Source of the DNA: Oryzisolibacter sp. LB2S
Lineage (GTDB): Bacteria > Pseudomonadota > Gammaproteobacteria > Burkholderiales > Burkholderiaceae_C
Assembly: GCF_040732315.1 (NCBI RefSeq)
Contig: NZ_CP160388.1
Location: forward strand, 372,001 to 436,000
DNA length: 64,000 bases
Reading direction: 5' to 3'
This document shows positions 49,207-57,735 of the stretch, piece after piece. How positions within the stretch are numbered: the first letter of the stretch is position 1; every line of letters starts with the position of its first letter. The notes below the pieces were generated by a model. That model saw only the letters and a program-made list of their open reading frames with translations. It was not told the DNA's origin and ran no database searches. The translations under genes and the position numbers were made by a program.

Positions 49207-49632
49207 ATGAGCGTGACAACCGAGATCAACCACTTTGACGACCTGCTGCGCGCCGCGCGCAGCCAGCGCGAGCGCCAGCGCCTCCTGTTCGTGTTCGCCG
49301 GCTCCGAACTGCCCGAGGACGCCACGCCCGCGCAGCGCGAGCGCTTTGCGCGCGGCGAGGGCGGGGCGCTGGTGCCGCTGATGTGTGTGGACAAGCTGCC
49401 CGAGGAGCTGGACTCGTTCGCCGCCCTGGTGAGCGAATCCCGTCAGTTCGACAACCCGGCCCAGCCCTGGCGCCTGGTGTTCGCCGCTGCGCTCTCGGGC
49501 ACACCGGCCCGGCCGCCGAGCGAGGAGGATGCCGACCCCGTGCTGCGCCGCATGGTCGAGGCCATCAAGACCGGGGGCTTCGGTGCCTACCTGCCGTTCA
49601 ACCGCGAGGGCCAGCCCGTGCGGCTGGGCTGA
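49207..49632 (+). CDS. small conserved protein of unknown function
   Basis: 141 residues, beginning at the base after the nitroreductase stop. I recognise it only as a conserved betaproteobacterial type with FDDLLRAARSQ, RLLFVFAGSELPEDATPAQRERF, GALVPLMCVDKLPEELDSFAALV, PWRLVFAAALSG and a C-terminal MVEAIKTGGFGAYLPFNREG. It has no signal peptide, membrane helix or cofactor motif, and one Cys. Tight packing in the nar-linked run suggests co-expression with the flanking redox genes. Confidence 0.75.
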   Translation: MSVTTEINHFDDLLRAARSQRERQRLLFVFAGSELPEDATPAQRERFARGEGGALVPLMCVDKLPEELDSFAALVSESRQFDNPAQPWRLVFAAALSGTPARPPSEEDADPVLRRMVEAIKTGGFGAYLPFNREGQPVRLG

Positions 49633-49635
49633 AGG

Positions 49636-50193
49636 ATGAGCACCCGCGTGTCACTGCCGGGCATGCGCAGCCCGGGCGCGGGCTTTGACCAGCCCTTCGA
49701 GATGCTCGACGCCTGCCACGACCGCGTGCGCCGCTCGCTCGATCTGCTCGCGCGCCTGCGCGCCTACCTGCGAGACAAGGGCTGCGACGACTCCGCACGC
49801 CAGGCCGCGCGCGACGTGCTGCGCTACTTCGACATCGCGGCGCCCCTGCACCACGAGGACGAGGAGCTGCATGTCTTCCCGCCGCTGCTGGCTGCGGGAG
49901 ACGCGGAGATCGCGACGCTGGTGCGCGCCCTGCAGCAGGACCATGTGCGCATGGCCGAGCGCTGGGCCCAGGCGCGCGGTGCGCTGCAGGACATGGCCGA
50001 GGCGCGCATCGCGGCCTTCGCGCCCACGCAGGAGGCGGCCCTGGACCGCTTCATCGACTGCTACGCCGACCACCTGCGCCACGAGGACGAGCGCATCTAC
50101 CCCGCGGCCCGCGCCCTGCTCGATGTGACGACTCAGCAGGCCATGGGCGAGGAGATGGCGGCGCGCCGCGGCGTGCGCCGGAGTGCTTCATAA
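49636..50193 (+). CDS. hemerythrin-like (HHE) domain protein
   Basis: 185 residues. A single four-helix hemerythrin-type domain with His/Glu ligands for a di-iron site: FEMLDACHDRVRRSLDLL, PLHHEDEELHVFPPLL, LQQDHVRMAERW and YADHLRHEDERIYP. Such proteins bind O2 or NO, or assist Fe-S repair under nitrosative stress. At the end of a nitrate-respiration operon, a role with NO or iron is likely (inference). It starts 4 bp after the preceding gene with GAAGG as its site. A repeat copy begins at its stop codon. Confidence 0.88.
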   Translation: MSTRVSLPGMRSPGAGFDQPFEMLDACHDRVRRSLDLLARLRAYLRDKGCDDSARQAARDVLRYFDIAAPLHHEDEELHVFPPLLAAGDAEIATLVRALQQDHVRMAERWAQARGALQDMAEARIAAFAPTQEAALDRFIDCYADHLRHEDERIYPAARALLDVTTQQAMGEEMAARRGVRRSAS

Positions 50194-50243
50194 AGCATAG
50201 CTGTCGGCGCTTGGTGCATGGGGGCTGAAGGCGAATTTTGTGA
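50191..50243 (+). repeat. dispersed hairpin repeat, copy 8 (3' end of nar-linked run)
   Basis: AAAGCATAGCTGTCGGCGCTT, a short loop, GGGGGCTGAAGGCGAATTTTGTGA. It starts at the TAA of the HHE gene and lies between convergent genes. Confidence 0.62.
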
Positions 50244-50289
50244 TCATGCGGTGCGCGCATGGCCGCATCATGTGTCCCCCAAAACGAAG

Positions 50290-50375
50290 GCGCCGTGGCG
50301 GGGAGCCACGGCGCGCTGTGCCCCTTGGCGGGGCGGCGGCCTGCCGGCGGCGGGCCGCTAAGGGGCCAAGGCCCC
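50290..50375. repeat. GC-rich double palindrome between convergent genes
   Basis: The 10-bp perfect stem GCGCCGTGGC / GCCACGGCGC (50290-50314) is followed by a larger nested palindrome, CCTTGG...CCAAGG with GCGGCC...GGCCGC inside. No T run follows on either strand. It may act as a bidirectional transcription barrier or be a REP-like element. Confidence 0.5.
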
Positions 50376-50381
50376 TGAAAC

Positions 50382-50669
50382 TCAATGCACTACGACAGGA
50401 TTCTGCGCCAATCCCGTGTAACTGTCGAGCGTGTCCTCGACCTCCTCCTGCGTGGGCGTCTCGCGCTGCCAGGCCAGGATCTGCTGCTGGAACATCTCGG
50501 CCCAGGAGCCGTCCAGGTACACCTCCTTGCCAGAGCGCTTGTCCACGATCTCGAAGCCGTGGCGCGCCAGCTGGGGTGGTTGGGGGGTGTCGGCGTCCGT
50601 GCCGCTGCGGCCGGCGTCCGGCAGCATGTGGACCACCACAAAGGAGTCGGAGTCGTAGAGCATGTGCAT
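50382..50669 (-). CDS. DUF3567 domain protein
   Basis: 95 residues from ATG 50669; the open frame extends upstream but that part has no family similarity. MHMLYDSDSFVVVHM opens the DUF3567 type seen across Burkholderiales, followed by GFEIVDKRSGKEVYLDGSWAEMFQQQILAWQ and a C-terminal YTGLAQNPVVVH. Function unknown. It is transcribed away from the phasin gene, and DUF3567 genes are often found near PHB genes, but I cannot show a link from sequence alone. Confidence 0.85.
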   Translation of the reverse strand: MHMLYDSDSFVVVHMLPDAGRSGTDADTPQPPQLARHGFEIVDKRSGKEVYLDGSWAEMFQQQILAWQRETPTQEEVEDTLDSYTGLAQNPVVVH

Positions 50670-50946
50670 GGCGTGGTTCCCCCTGTCGGTATGCCGCTCA
50701 GATGGCAGCGCGGGGCGGAAGTTCAAGCCCCCCGCCAAGGACGGCGCCACCGAGGCCAGTATTCCATGAATCGCAGAACTGCGTGCGCGAGCGGAATTGG
50801 AACTTGACAACCAACCCGCGTTCTGTGTCACGATGGGCAGGCATTCCACCCGCGGCATGGGGCCAGCGACCGCGGATCGAACGGGCCGGTCGTCCGAGCG
50901 GCCCGCACCCGCCCTGCGGGGCGCAACCTGACCGAGGAGTGTTTCC
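50670..50946 (+). other. 277-bp divergent regulatory region before the phasin gene
   Basis: It contains a perfect TTGACA (50804-50809) as a possible -35 box, with a weak CACGAT 19 bp later. The GAGGAG site just before the phasin start is clear. No repeat or gene is recognised in the remainder. Confidence 0.35.
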
Positions 50947-51405
50947 ATGAACAATGAACTGCCCCTCCAGCTCTACAAGGCCAATGCCGAGTTGCAGCTG
51001 CAGATCAACCGCCTGCTGCAGGAGAGCGGCCGCCACTGGCTCGATGCCATGCAGCAGATCAACACGAGCCGCGTGCTCGAGAGCGGCATGCGTATCCAGG
51101 GCCTGCAGCAGGCCGCCGACTGGCAGGCGCTTGCGACCTTGCCGGCCGAGCTGTTCTGGCGCATGTGCCAGGGTCAGGTCGGCGATGGCCGCGAACTTGG
51201 CGAGGCGGCGGCAAAGACCCAGGCCGCCTTTGCCGACGGCCTGCGCGAGGCGCTGCTGGCCTGGCAGCAGTCCGTGTCCGAGGCCTTCGGCGCGAGCGGC
51301 GACCCGGCCTCCGCTGCACGCATCTACCAGCAGTGGATGCAGCCCTGGGCGGGGCTGGCTGCCGGCCCCCAGGATGATGGCAAGAAGCAAGGAGGCCGGT
51401 CATGA
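50947..51405 (+). CDS. phasin family PHB granule protein
   Basis: 152 residues, largely helical and amphipathic: LQLYKANAELQLQINRLLQESGRHWLDAMQQ near residues 8-38, then AAAKTQAAFADGLREALLAWQQSVSEAF. This pattern fits phasins, which coat polyhydroxybutyrate granules. It carries a GAGGAG site 8 nt before the ATG. Its stop overlaps the start of the acetoacetyl-CoA reductase gene by 4 bp, which strongly supports a role in PHB metabolism. Confidence 0.82.
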   Translation: MNNELPLQLYKANAELQLQINRLLQESGRHWLDAMQQINTSRVLESGMRIQGLQQAADWQALATLPAELFWRMCQGQVGDGRELGEAAAKTQAAFADGLREALLAWQQSVSEAFGASGDPASAARIYQQWMQPWAGLAAGPQDDGKKQGGRS

Positions 51406-52148
51406 CGAATCCCCAACGCACGGCCCTGGTCACGGGTGGCGGCCGCGGGCTGGGCGCCGCCATTGCACGCGCCCTGCACGACGGCGGCCACCGCGTGCTC
51501 GTCACACACACGCCGGGCAACACCGCAATGGCCCAGTGGCTGCAGGCGCAGGCCGCGCAGGGCTACCAGTTTGCCGCCTACGCCGTCGATGTGTCCGACT
51601 ACGACTCGGCGCAGGACCTGGCGCGGCGCGTCCATGGCGACGGCCATCAGGTCGACATACTGGTCAACAACGCCGGCATCACCCGCGACGCCACGCTGCG
51701 CAAGCTCGACAAGGCGGGCTGGGACGCCGTGCTGCGCACCAATCTCGACTCCCTGTTCAACGTCACCAAGCCGTTCATCGACCCGATGACGGAGCGTGGC
51801 TGGGGGCGCATCGTCAACATCTCGTCGGTCAACGGGACCAAGGGCCAGTTCGGGCAGACGAACTATTCGGCCGCGAAGGCCGGGGTCCATGGCTTCACCA
51901 AGGCCCTGGCGCAGGAGGTGGCGCGCAAGGGCGTGACCGTGAACACGGTCTCGCCCGGCTACCTGGCCACCGAGATGGTGATGGCGGTGCCGCCCGAGGT
52001 GCGCCAGAAGATCATCGACACCATCCCCGTGGGCCGCCTGGGCCGGCCCGAGGAGGTCGCCGCGCTGGTGGCGTTCATCACCAGCGAGGAGGCGGGCTTC
52101 ATGACGGGCAGCAACCTGGCAATGAATGGCGGCCAGCACATGTACTGA
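51402..52148 (+). CDS. phbB: acetoacetyl-CoA reductase (PHB synthesis)
   Basis: 248 residues, classical short-chain dehydrogenase. It makes (R)-3-hydroxybutyryl-CoA from acetoacetyl-CoA with NADPH. The cofactor loop is TALVTGGGRGLGAAIARAL near 8-26, then VDILVNNAGITRDATL. The catalytic set is Asn (RTNLDSLFNVTK), Ser (IVNISSVNGTKGQFGQ), Tyr and Lys (TNYSAAKAG). The region VNGTKGQFGQTNYSAAKAGVHGFTKALAQE is closely PhaB-like. It is coupled to the upstream phasin gene. phaC and phaA are not in the window. Confidence 0.93.
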   Translation: MTNPQRTALVTGGGRGLGAAIARALHDGGHRVLVTHTPGNTAMAQWLQAQAAQGYQFAAYAVDVSDYDSAQDLARRVHGDGHQVDILVNNAGITRDATLRKLDKAGWDAVLRTNLDSLFNVTKPFIDPMTERGWGRIVNISSVNGTKGQFGQTNYSAAKAGVHGFTKALAQEVARKGVTVNTVSPGYLATEMVMAVPPEVRQKIIDTIPVGRLGRPEEVAALVAFITSEEAGFMTGSNLAMNGGQHMY

Positions 52149-52181
52149 GCCGCGCGCGGCCCTCGCGGGACAGGTGATGGG

Positions 52182-53408
52182 TCACGGGGGCTCGTGGCCG
52201 GACAGCTGCAGGTCGACGAAGTCGCCGTTGGCCTGGCTCAGACGGATGCGCACCGGCAGATAGCCGAGCTGCGTGCCCAGCCACAGCTCGGCCTTCTGCT
52301 CGTAATGCTGATCCGCGCGCGGCACGCGCTGCAGCTTGAGCGCGGGCGTGCTGCCCGCGGGCAGCTCCAGGGTTTCGGGGCCATCCACGGTGAAGGTCCA
52401 GCGGTCGGCGCGGCGCGGGCCCACGGTGGTCAGCGTGATCTGCGTGCCGACGGGGTAGCGCTCGGGCGCGGCCGCGAGCATGGCGCCGAGCTGGATGAAG
52501 ACGCTGAGCCTGTCCTGCGCGCCCTCGCCAATGGTGGCGCGCGGGGTGTTGGCGCTGAAGATGACCTCGTGCCGGTCGAAGTCGAAATGCGCTGCGCGCT
52601 CGCTGCGCGCCTTGTCGCCGAAGCGCTCGGGCCTGAGCCCCTGGGGCGTGATCTGCCCCACGCTGGTCTGCGAGCGCGAGCCGAGCAGAAAGGCCTTGAT
52701 CTGCTGGCGCGCCTCGTAGCGCTCGCCCTCCTGGCGCCACACCAGCTCGGCGCCGGCGCTGTAGTGAAAGCGCTTGACCTCGCCGGTGGCGTCGAAGGTC
52801 AGGCGTGTCGACGGCGGCAGGCGCACGGGCGGGGGCGTGGTGTCGGCCACGGCGCCGGCCGCGCCGGGCGGGCGTATCTCCACGCCCGCGCTCTCGCTCG
52901 GCGGCGCATCGGCCGGTGGTGGCGCGGCGGCCTCGGGCGCTGCAGGGGCTGCGGTGGCGGGTTCGGGGGCAGGCTCCGGCGTGGTGGCATCGGCCTGCGC
53001 TGTGGCCGCGTCGGGGGCGGCCACATCCGGTGAAGGCTCGGCGGTGTCGGCAGTCGTGTCCGTCGGCTCGGGCGGGGATGCGTCACCCGCCATCGCCGCA
53101 GGTGCGGGTGGCAGTGGCTGCGGCTCGGGCTGCGGCTCGGGCTGTGGCTTGGGGGCCTCGGGCGGCGGGGCAGGGCGGGGCCTGGGCCGCGACTTGCGCG
53201 CCGGCCGTGGCGGGGGGGCGGGCCTGGCCGTGACCTCGGGTGCCGGCTCCGGCGCGGGTGCGGGTGGTGGTGGCTCCACCATGCGCGTGTGAAATGCCAA
53301 GGTCTGCGCCCTGCCACGATCCTGGTCGCCCAGCGGCAGGCCCACCAGGATCAGCCCATGCAGGCCCAGCACCAGGGCGGCGAGCAGAAGCAGGACATGG
53401 CGCGGCAT
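52182..53408 (-). CDS. DUF3108 protein with TonB-like Pro-rich stalk
   Basis: 408 residues from ATG 53408. One N-terminal membrane helix (VLLLLAALVLGLHGLILVGLPL) is followed by a long Pro/Glu/Ala/Lys/Arg-rich stretch (about 45-195) with PEPQPEPQPEPQ and (R/K)P repeats, much like the periplasm-spanning part of TonB or TolA. Residues 205-405 form the DUF3108 domain (RLTFDATGEVKRFHYSAGAELVWRQEGERYEARQQIKAFLLG and LWLGTQLGYLPVRIRLSQANGDFVDLQL), usually periplasmic. Function unknown. It converges on phbB and diverges from the hydrolase gene by 45 bp. Confidence 0.83.
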   Translation of the reverse strand: MPRHVLLLLAALVLGLHGLILVGLPLGDQDRGRAQTLAFHTRMVEPPPPAPAPEPAPEVTARPAPPPRPARKSRPRPRPAPPPEAPKPQPEPQPEPQPLPPAPAAMAGDASPPEPTDTTADTAEPSPDVAAPDAATAQADATTPEPAPEPATAAPAAPEAAAPPPADAPPSESAGVEIRPPGAAGAVADTTPPPVRLPPSTRLTFDATGEVKRFHYSAGAELVWRQEGERYEARQQIKAFLLGSRSQTSVGQITPQGLRPERFGDKARSERAAHFDFDRHEVIFSANTPRATIGEGAQDRLSVFIQLGAMLAAAPERYPVGTQITLTTVGPRRADRWTFTVDGPETLELPAGSTPALKLQRVPRADQHYEQKAELWLGTQLGYLPVRIRLSQANGDFVDLQLSGHEPP

Positions 53409-53453
53409 AGAATTTTTGGATAGGAAACCAACCCCGCATGGAGGGCATGCCCG

Positions 53454-54437
53454 ATGAAGCTGGCAACGTACAAGGACGGGTCGCGCGACGGCCAACTGGT
53501 GGTCGTCTCGCGCGACCTGGGGCAGGCGCATTATGCGACCGGCATTGCCAGCCGCCTGCAGCAGGTGCTGGATGACTGGAACTTCATGGCGCCGCAGCTG
53601 CAGGACCTGTACGACCAGCTCAACGCCGGGCGCGCGCGCCATGCGTTCGCGTTCGACGCGCAGCAATGCATGGCGCCGCTGCCGCGCGCCTACCAGTGGG
53701 CCGACGGATCGGCCTACCTCAACCATGTGGAGCTGGTGCGCCGCGCGCGCGGCGCCGAGGTGCCGGAGAGTTTCTACACCGACCCGCTGATTTACCAGGG
53801 CGGCAGCGACGACTTCCTCGGCCCCTGTGACGACATCGTCGTGCCCAGCGAGGCCATGGGCATAGACTTCGAGGCCGAGATCGCCGTCATCACGGGCGAC
53901 GTGAAGATGGGCGCGAGCGCCGATCAGGCGCTCGACGGCGTGCGCCTCCTGATGCTGGCCAACGACGTGAGCCTGCGCAACCTGATTCCGGCCGAGCTCG
54001 CCAAGGGCTTCGGCTTCTTCCAGTCCAAGCCCGCCACGGCCTTCAGCCCCGTGGCCGTGACGCCCGACGAGCTCGGCGCGGCCTGGAAGGGCGGGCGCGT
54101 GCACCTGACGCTGCAGTCCACCTGGAACGGCCGCAGGGTCGGCATGTGCGAGGCCGGGCCCGAGATGACGTTCCACTTCGGCCAGCTTATCGCCCACATC
54201 GCCCGCACGCGCAACGTGCGCGCCGGCTCCATCGTCGGCAGCGGCACGGTGAGCAACAAGGACTGGACCCGGGGCTACAGCTGCATCGCCGAGAAGCGCT
54301 GCATAGAGGCCATAGAGAACGGCCAGCCGAGCACGGAATACATGCAGTACGGCGACACCATACGCATCGAAATGAAGGGCCTGGATGGGCAGAGCCTGTT
54401 TGGCGCCATCGAACAGGGCATCGCGGCGCCGCGCTGA
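53454..54437 (+). CDS. fumarylacetoacetate hydrolase family protein
   Basis: 327 residues. It starts MKLATYKDGSRDGQLVVVSRD, as many bacterial FAH-family hydrolases do. The C-terminal fold holds the metal-binding region FLGPCDDIVVPSEAMGIDFEAEIAVITGDVKMG near residues 122-155 (the Glu/Glu/Asp cluster), NDVSLRNLIPAELAKGFGFFQSKP, and the end block GTVSNKDWTRGYSCIAEKR. Members cleave acylpyruvates or related C-C bonds in aromatic degradation. The exact substrate is unknown. A GGAGGG site precedes the ATG. Confidence 0.9.
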   Translation: MKLATYKDGSRDGQLVVVSRDLGQAHYATGIASRLQQVLDDWNFMAPQLQDLYDQLNAGRARHAFAFDAQQCMAPLPRAYQWADGSAYLNHVELVRRARGAEVPESFYTDPLIYQGGSDDFLGPCDDIVVPSEAMGIDFEAEIAVITGDVKMGASADQALDGVRLLMLANDVSLRNLIPAELAKGFGFFQSKPATAFSPVAVTPDELGAAWKGGRVHLTLQSTWNGRRVGMCEAGPEMTFHFGQLIAHIARTRNVRAGSIVGSGTVSNKDWTRGYSCIAEKRCIEAIENGQPSTEYMQYGDTIRIEMKGLDGQSLFGAIEQGIAAPR

Positions 54438-54494
54438 GCCGCGATTCCACTTGGCTGGCGCGCTGGCAGGCGGACATCCCGGCGCGCCCGGCAA

Positions 54495-54581
54495 CGTCAT
54501 CCCCGCGAAGGCGGGGATCCACGCGCTCTGCACGGCGGTGGTAGCGCCGGGCCATGGATTCCCGCGTTCGCGGGAATGACG
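54495..54581. repeat. REP/BIME-like pair of inverted palindromes
   Basis: CGTCATCCCCGCGAAGGCGG and onward to GGATCCA (54495-54521) faces TGGATTCCCGCGTTCGCGGG and onward to AATGACG (54555-54581). Each unit is itself a palindrome and the two are in opposite orientation, as in bacterial REP pairs. It lies between convergent genes. Confidence 0.8.
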
Positions 54582-54603
54582 GGGAAATGCCGATTTTCCA
54601 TTG

Positions 54604-54638
54604 TGGTGCAAGCGCCAACAGCTATCGAATGAATAGCT
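54604..54638 (-). repeat. dispersed hairpin repeat, copy 9 (truncated)
   Basis: On the minus strand: GCTATTCATTCGATAGCTGTTGGCGCTTGCACC. Only the left half is present. It begins at the stop codon of the molybdopterin enzyme gene. Confidence 0.55.
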
Positions 54639-56670
54639 AAACGGCTTCCACCTGCACGCGGCAGTCGTAAAACGTCGGCCCCGCGCCCAGGTCCGTCAGC
54701 GCCTGGCTCGTGAGCTCGTTGACGTTGCTGCCGTTGTGGCCCAGCTTGCGCCACCACACGCCCAGGCCGTTGACCACACCGGGGCGCGCGCGGCCGTTGA
54801 GTGCGGCGTGGCATTCGTAGCTGCCGCGTGCGTTGAACACGCGCACCAGGGCGCCGTCGGCAATGCCGCGCGCGTGGGCGTCTGCGGGGTGCATCTCCAG
54901 CAGCGGCCGGCCCTCGATGTCGCGCAGGCTTTGCAGGTTCACGAAGCTCGAATTGAGGAAGCTGCGCGCCGGCGGCGAGATCATGGCCAGCGGGTAGTCG
55001 GCCGAGCCCTCGGCCACCTCGTGGTTGGGCACATGGCCGGGCAGCGGGTCCAGGCCCTGGTCGGCCAGGCGCTGGCTGAAGAACTCGCAGCGCCCGGACG
55101 GCGTGGGAAAGCCGCCCTCGGCAAATGGCGCCTCGGGCAGGGCCAGGGGCGCAAAGCCCTGGTCCAGCAACAGTGCAAAGTCCACCTGGCTGCCATAGGC
55201 CTGGCGGCAGAGCCGCTCGTCGCTGTCGGCAAAGCAGGGCTCGTCAAAGCCCATGTGCGCCGCGAGGTCGCGAAAGATCTGCGCGTTGCTGCGCGCGAGG
55301 CCCTGGGGCGCAATCGCCGGGCGGTTGAGCAGCACGTCGGTGTGGCCGTAGGCCAGGTGCACGTCCCAATGCTCGAGCTGGGTGGTGGCGGGCAGTATGT
55401 AGTCCGCCCAGTCCGCGGTGTCGGTCTGGAAATGCTCGAGCACCACGGTGAACAGGTCGTCCCGCGCAAAGCCCTGCACCACCTGGGGCGAGTCGGGCGC
55501 CACGGCCACGGGGTTGCTGTTGTAGACCACCAGGGCCTCGATCCTGGGGCCGAAGTCGGGCGAGGCCTCGCGCAGCAGGTCGTCGCCAATCGTCACCATG
55601 TTGATGGTGCGCGGGCGGCGGCCGGCGAGCAGGTCCGGGCGCTGCAGGGCCGCGCGGTCCACCGGGAAGGCGCCCGAGCTCGACAGCAGCAGGCCGCCCG
55701 CGCGATGGCGCCAGGCGCCCGTGAGCGCGGGCAGGCAGGCCACGGCGCGCACCGCATTGCCGCCGCCATGCACGCGCTGCACGCCGTAGTTCAGGCGTAT
55801 GGCGGCGGGCTGCGTCGTGCCCCAGTCGCGCGCCAGGCGGCGGATCTGCTCCACGTCCAACCCGCAGACCGCGGCCGCGCGCTCGGGCGGCCACTCGAGG
55901 GCGCGTGCGCGCAGCTGCTCCCAGCCCAGGGTGTGGCGCGCGATGTAGTCATGGTCCAGCCAGTCGTGGGCGATCAGCTCGTGCATCAGCGCCAGGGCCA
56001 GGGCGGCGTCGGTGCCGGGGCGCAGCTGCAGATGCTCGTGGCATTTCTCGGCGGTCTCGCTCCTGCGCGGGTCTATGCACACCAGGCGCGCGCCGCTGCG
56101 CTTGGCCTGCTGGGCGATGCGCCAGAAATGCAGATTGCTGCCGATGGAGTTGCTGCCCCAGATCAGGATCAGCCTGGACTCGGCAAAGAATTCCACCCGC
56201 ATGCCGATCTTGGCGCCCAGCGTGTGCACCAGGGCCTCGCCGCCCGCCGTGGAGCAGATGCTGCGGTGCAGCAGCGAGGCGCCCAGGCGGTGGAAGAAGC
56301 GCCTGTCCATGCTCTCGCCCTGCACCAGGCCCATGGTGCCGGCGTAGCTGTAGGGCAATATGGCCTCGGGGTCGCGTGCGGCGATGGTGCCCAGGCGCTG
56401 GGCGATGTCGGTCAGCGCCTCGTCCCAGGACACGGGCGCAAACCGGCCGCTGCCCTTGGGGCCGGTGCGCTTCAGGGGCGTGAGGATGCGCTCCGGGTGG
56501 TGCGTGCGCTCGGCATAGCGCGAGACCTTGGCGCAGAGCACGCCGCCCGTGTGCGGGTGATCGGGGTTGCCCTGCACGCGCAGGGCGCGGCCGTTCTCCA
56601 CCGTGGTGATGAGCGCGCAGGTGTCGGGGCAATCGTGCGGGCACGCGCCGCGGACGGTGGTGGTGGGCAT
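54637..56670 (-). CDS. molybdopterin oxidoreductase (DMSO reductase superfamily)
   Basis: 677 residues from ATG 56670. An N-terminal [4Fe-4S] site has Cys10, Cys14, Cys18 and Cys46 (CPHDCPDTC, then GGVLCAK). Then come SYAGTMGLVQGESMDRRFFHRLGAS, SICSTAGGEALV where the Cys may ligate molybdenum, LILIWGSNSIGSNLHFWRIA and the C-terminal molydopterin-binding domain ending NGLGVWWRKLGHNGSNVNELTSQ. No twin-arginine signal, so it is cytoplasmic. Substrate unknown; formate, polysulfide or sulfoxide types are possible. No small subunits are adjacent. The IS481 element lies 117 bp upstream of its start. Confidence 0.88.
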   Translation of the reverse strand: MPTTTVRGACPHDCPDTCALITTVENGRALRVQGNPDHPHTGGVLCAKVSRYAERTHHPERILTPLKRTGPKGSGRFAPVSWDEALTDIAQRLGTIAARDPEAILPYSYAGTMGLVQGESMDRRFFHRLGASLLHRSICSTAGGEALVHTLGAKIGMRVEFFAESRLILIWGSNSIGSNLHFWRIAQQAKRSGARLVCIDPRRSETAEKCHEHLQLRPGTDAALALALMHELIAHDWLDHDYIARHTLGWEQLRARALEWPPERAAAVCGLDVEQIRRLARDWGTTQPAAIRLNYGVQRVHGGGNAVRAVACLPALTGAWRHRAGGLLLSSSGAFPVDRAALQRPDLLAGRRPRTINMVTIGDDLLREASPDFGPRIEALVVYNSNPVAVAPDSPQVVQGFARDDLFTVVLEHFQTDTADWADYILPATTQLEHWDVHLAYGHTDVLLNRPAIAPQGLARSNAQIFRDLAAHMGFDEPCFADSDERLCRQAYGSQVDFALLLDQGFAPLALPEAPFAEGGFPTPSGRCEFFSQRLADQGLDPLPGHVPNHEVAEGSADYPLAMISPPARSFLNSSFVNLQSLRDIEGRPLLEMHPADAHARGIADGALVRVFNARGSYECHAALNGRARPGVVNGLGVWWRKLGHNGSNVNELTSQALTDLGAGPTFYDCRVQVEAV

Positions 56671-56786
56671 GGTCGCGGGGAGGGATGGTGGGGAAGGTGG
56701 TGGGGCGGTCGGATATTGCACCACGATGCCCTGCTCGGGCTGGGCGCGGGGTTTCTTGGCCCGGTTTGGCAGGCCTGCCGCGCGGG

Positions 56787-56792
56787 GCTAGA
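56787..56792. repeat. left 6-bp target duplication of the IS481-family element
   Basis: GCTAGA immediately outside the left IS end. It is identical to the right flank and fits the NCTAGN target preference known for IS481. It contains the transposase stop codon (CTA on this strand). Confidence 0.9.
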
Positions 56793-57735
56793 TGTAGTTT
56801 CTCACCACGTTGTTTCCATCGAAGCCGAGGCGTGTGATGGGCGGTTTGCCGGAAGTAGCAGAGTGTGGCCGGTTGAAGTTGTAGTGGTACATCCAAGGAG
56901 CCAACTCACGGGCGCGCAGCTCTGAGCTGGGATAGACGAACGCATAGGCCCATTCGCGCAGCAGAGTCTGGATGAAGCGCTCAGCCTTGCCGTTGGTGCG
57001 TGGCGTGTACGGGCGGGTGCGGATATGCCGGATGCCCAGGCGGCGCAGCAGTTTGGCAAAGCGGCGCGAGTTGTAGGCCGAGCCGTTGTCCGTCATCACC
57101 TGCTCGATCTTCACGCCCAGGCTCTTGTAGTAGCGCAGCGCCGCCAGCACGAAGGTGCACGCACTCTTGGCCGTCTCATCGGCCAGCACCAGGCTGAAGC
57201 CCACACGCGAGTGATCGTCGATGGCCACATGCAGCGCTTGCCAGCCCGCATGTGGCGTGTTCTGGGTGCGGTCACCCGTGACGCGGTGCCCCGGTCTGTC
57301 GAAACGAGCGAGTTTCTTGGTGTCCAGATGCAGCAGCTCACCAGGCGCTGCGCGCTCGTAGCGCCGCACAGGCACCGCCTGCTGCAGGGCAGGCAGATGG
57401 GTAACGCCGGCAGCCTTGCAGGCACGCGCCACCGTGCTGCGCGACAAGCCCACGCGCTCGGCAATGCGCTCATAGGTCAATCGCTGGATTCGTCGCAGCG
57501 CCACGGCACGCTCGAGCTTGCTCGCCAGGCTGCGTCGGGGGCTGCGCCGGGGCCGCGAGCTACGATCGATCAGACCGGCAGCGCCCTCGGCCGCGTAGCG
57601 ACGTAGCCACTTGCGGGCCGTGTGCGTGCTGATGCCGGCGGCCGCGGCCGCCGGCATCAGGCCAATGCGATCGATCTCTTGCATCAAGTGTGCTCGCCCT
57701 TTGGGCGTCAATGAGGCATTCTTGTGGATGTTCAT
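56788..57735 (-). CDS. IS481-family DDE transposase
   Basis: 315 residues from ATG 57735 (MNIHKNASLTPKGRAHLMQEI). An N-terminal helix-turn-helix region (RIGLMPAAAAAGISTHTARKWLRRYAAEG and YERIAERVGLSRSTVARACKAAG) precedes an rve integrase core. The core's acidic residues are Asp in ELLHLDTKKLARF, Asp in VMTDNGSAYNSRRFAKLL and Glu in TNGKAERFIQTLLREWAYA. The tail YHYNFNRPHSATSGKPPITRL is typical. The reading frame runs out of the element: the last codon and the TAG stop use bases of the duplicated target GCTAGA. It looks intact and potentially active. Confidence 0.94.
   Translation of the reverse strand: MNIHKNASLTPKGRAHLMQEIDRIGLMPAAAAAGISTHTARKWLRRYAAEGAAGLIDRSSRPRRSPRRSLASKLERAVALRRIQRLTYERIAERVGLSRSTVARACKAAGVTHLPALQQAVPVRRYERAAPGELLHLDTKKLARFDRPGHRVTGDRTQNTPHAGWQALHVAIDDHSRVGFSLVLADETAKSACTFVLAALRYYKSLGVKIEQVMTDNGSAYNSRRFAKLLRRLGIRHIRTRPYTPRTNGKAERFIQTLLREWAYAFVYPSSELRARELAPWMYHYNFNRPHSATSGKPPITRLGFDGNNVVRNYI

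Noticed and set aside
50204..50950. Open frame on the plus strand over the DUF3567 gene and its upstream region
   Set aside because: It is the complement of a recognised family gene, and the translation is compositionally biased without motifs.
52182..54611. An 809-codon frame extending the DUF3108 gene upstream
   Set aside because: The upstream part lies antisense to the FAH-family gene; the membrane helix right after ATG 53408 marks the true start.
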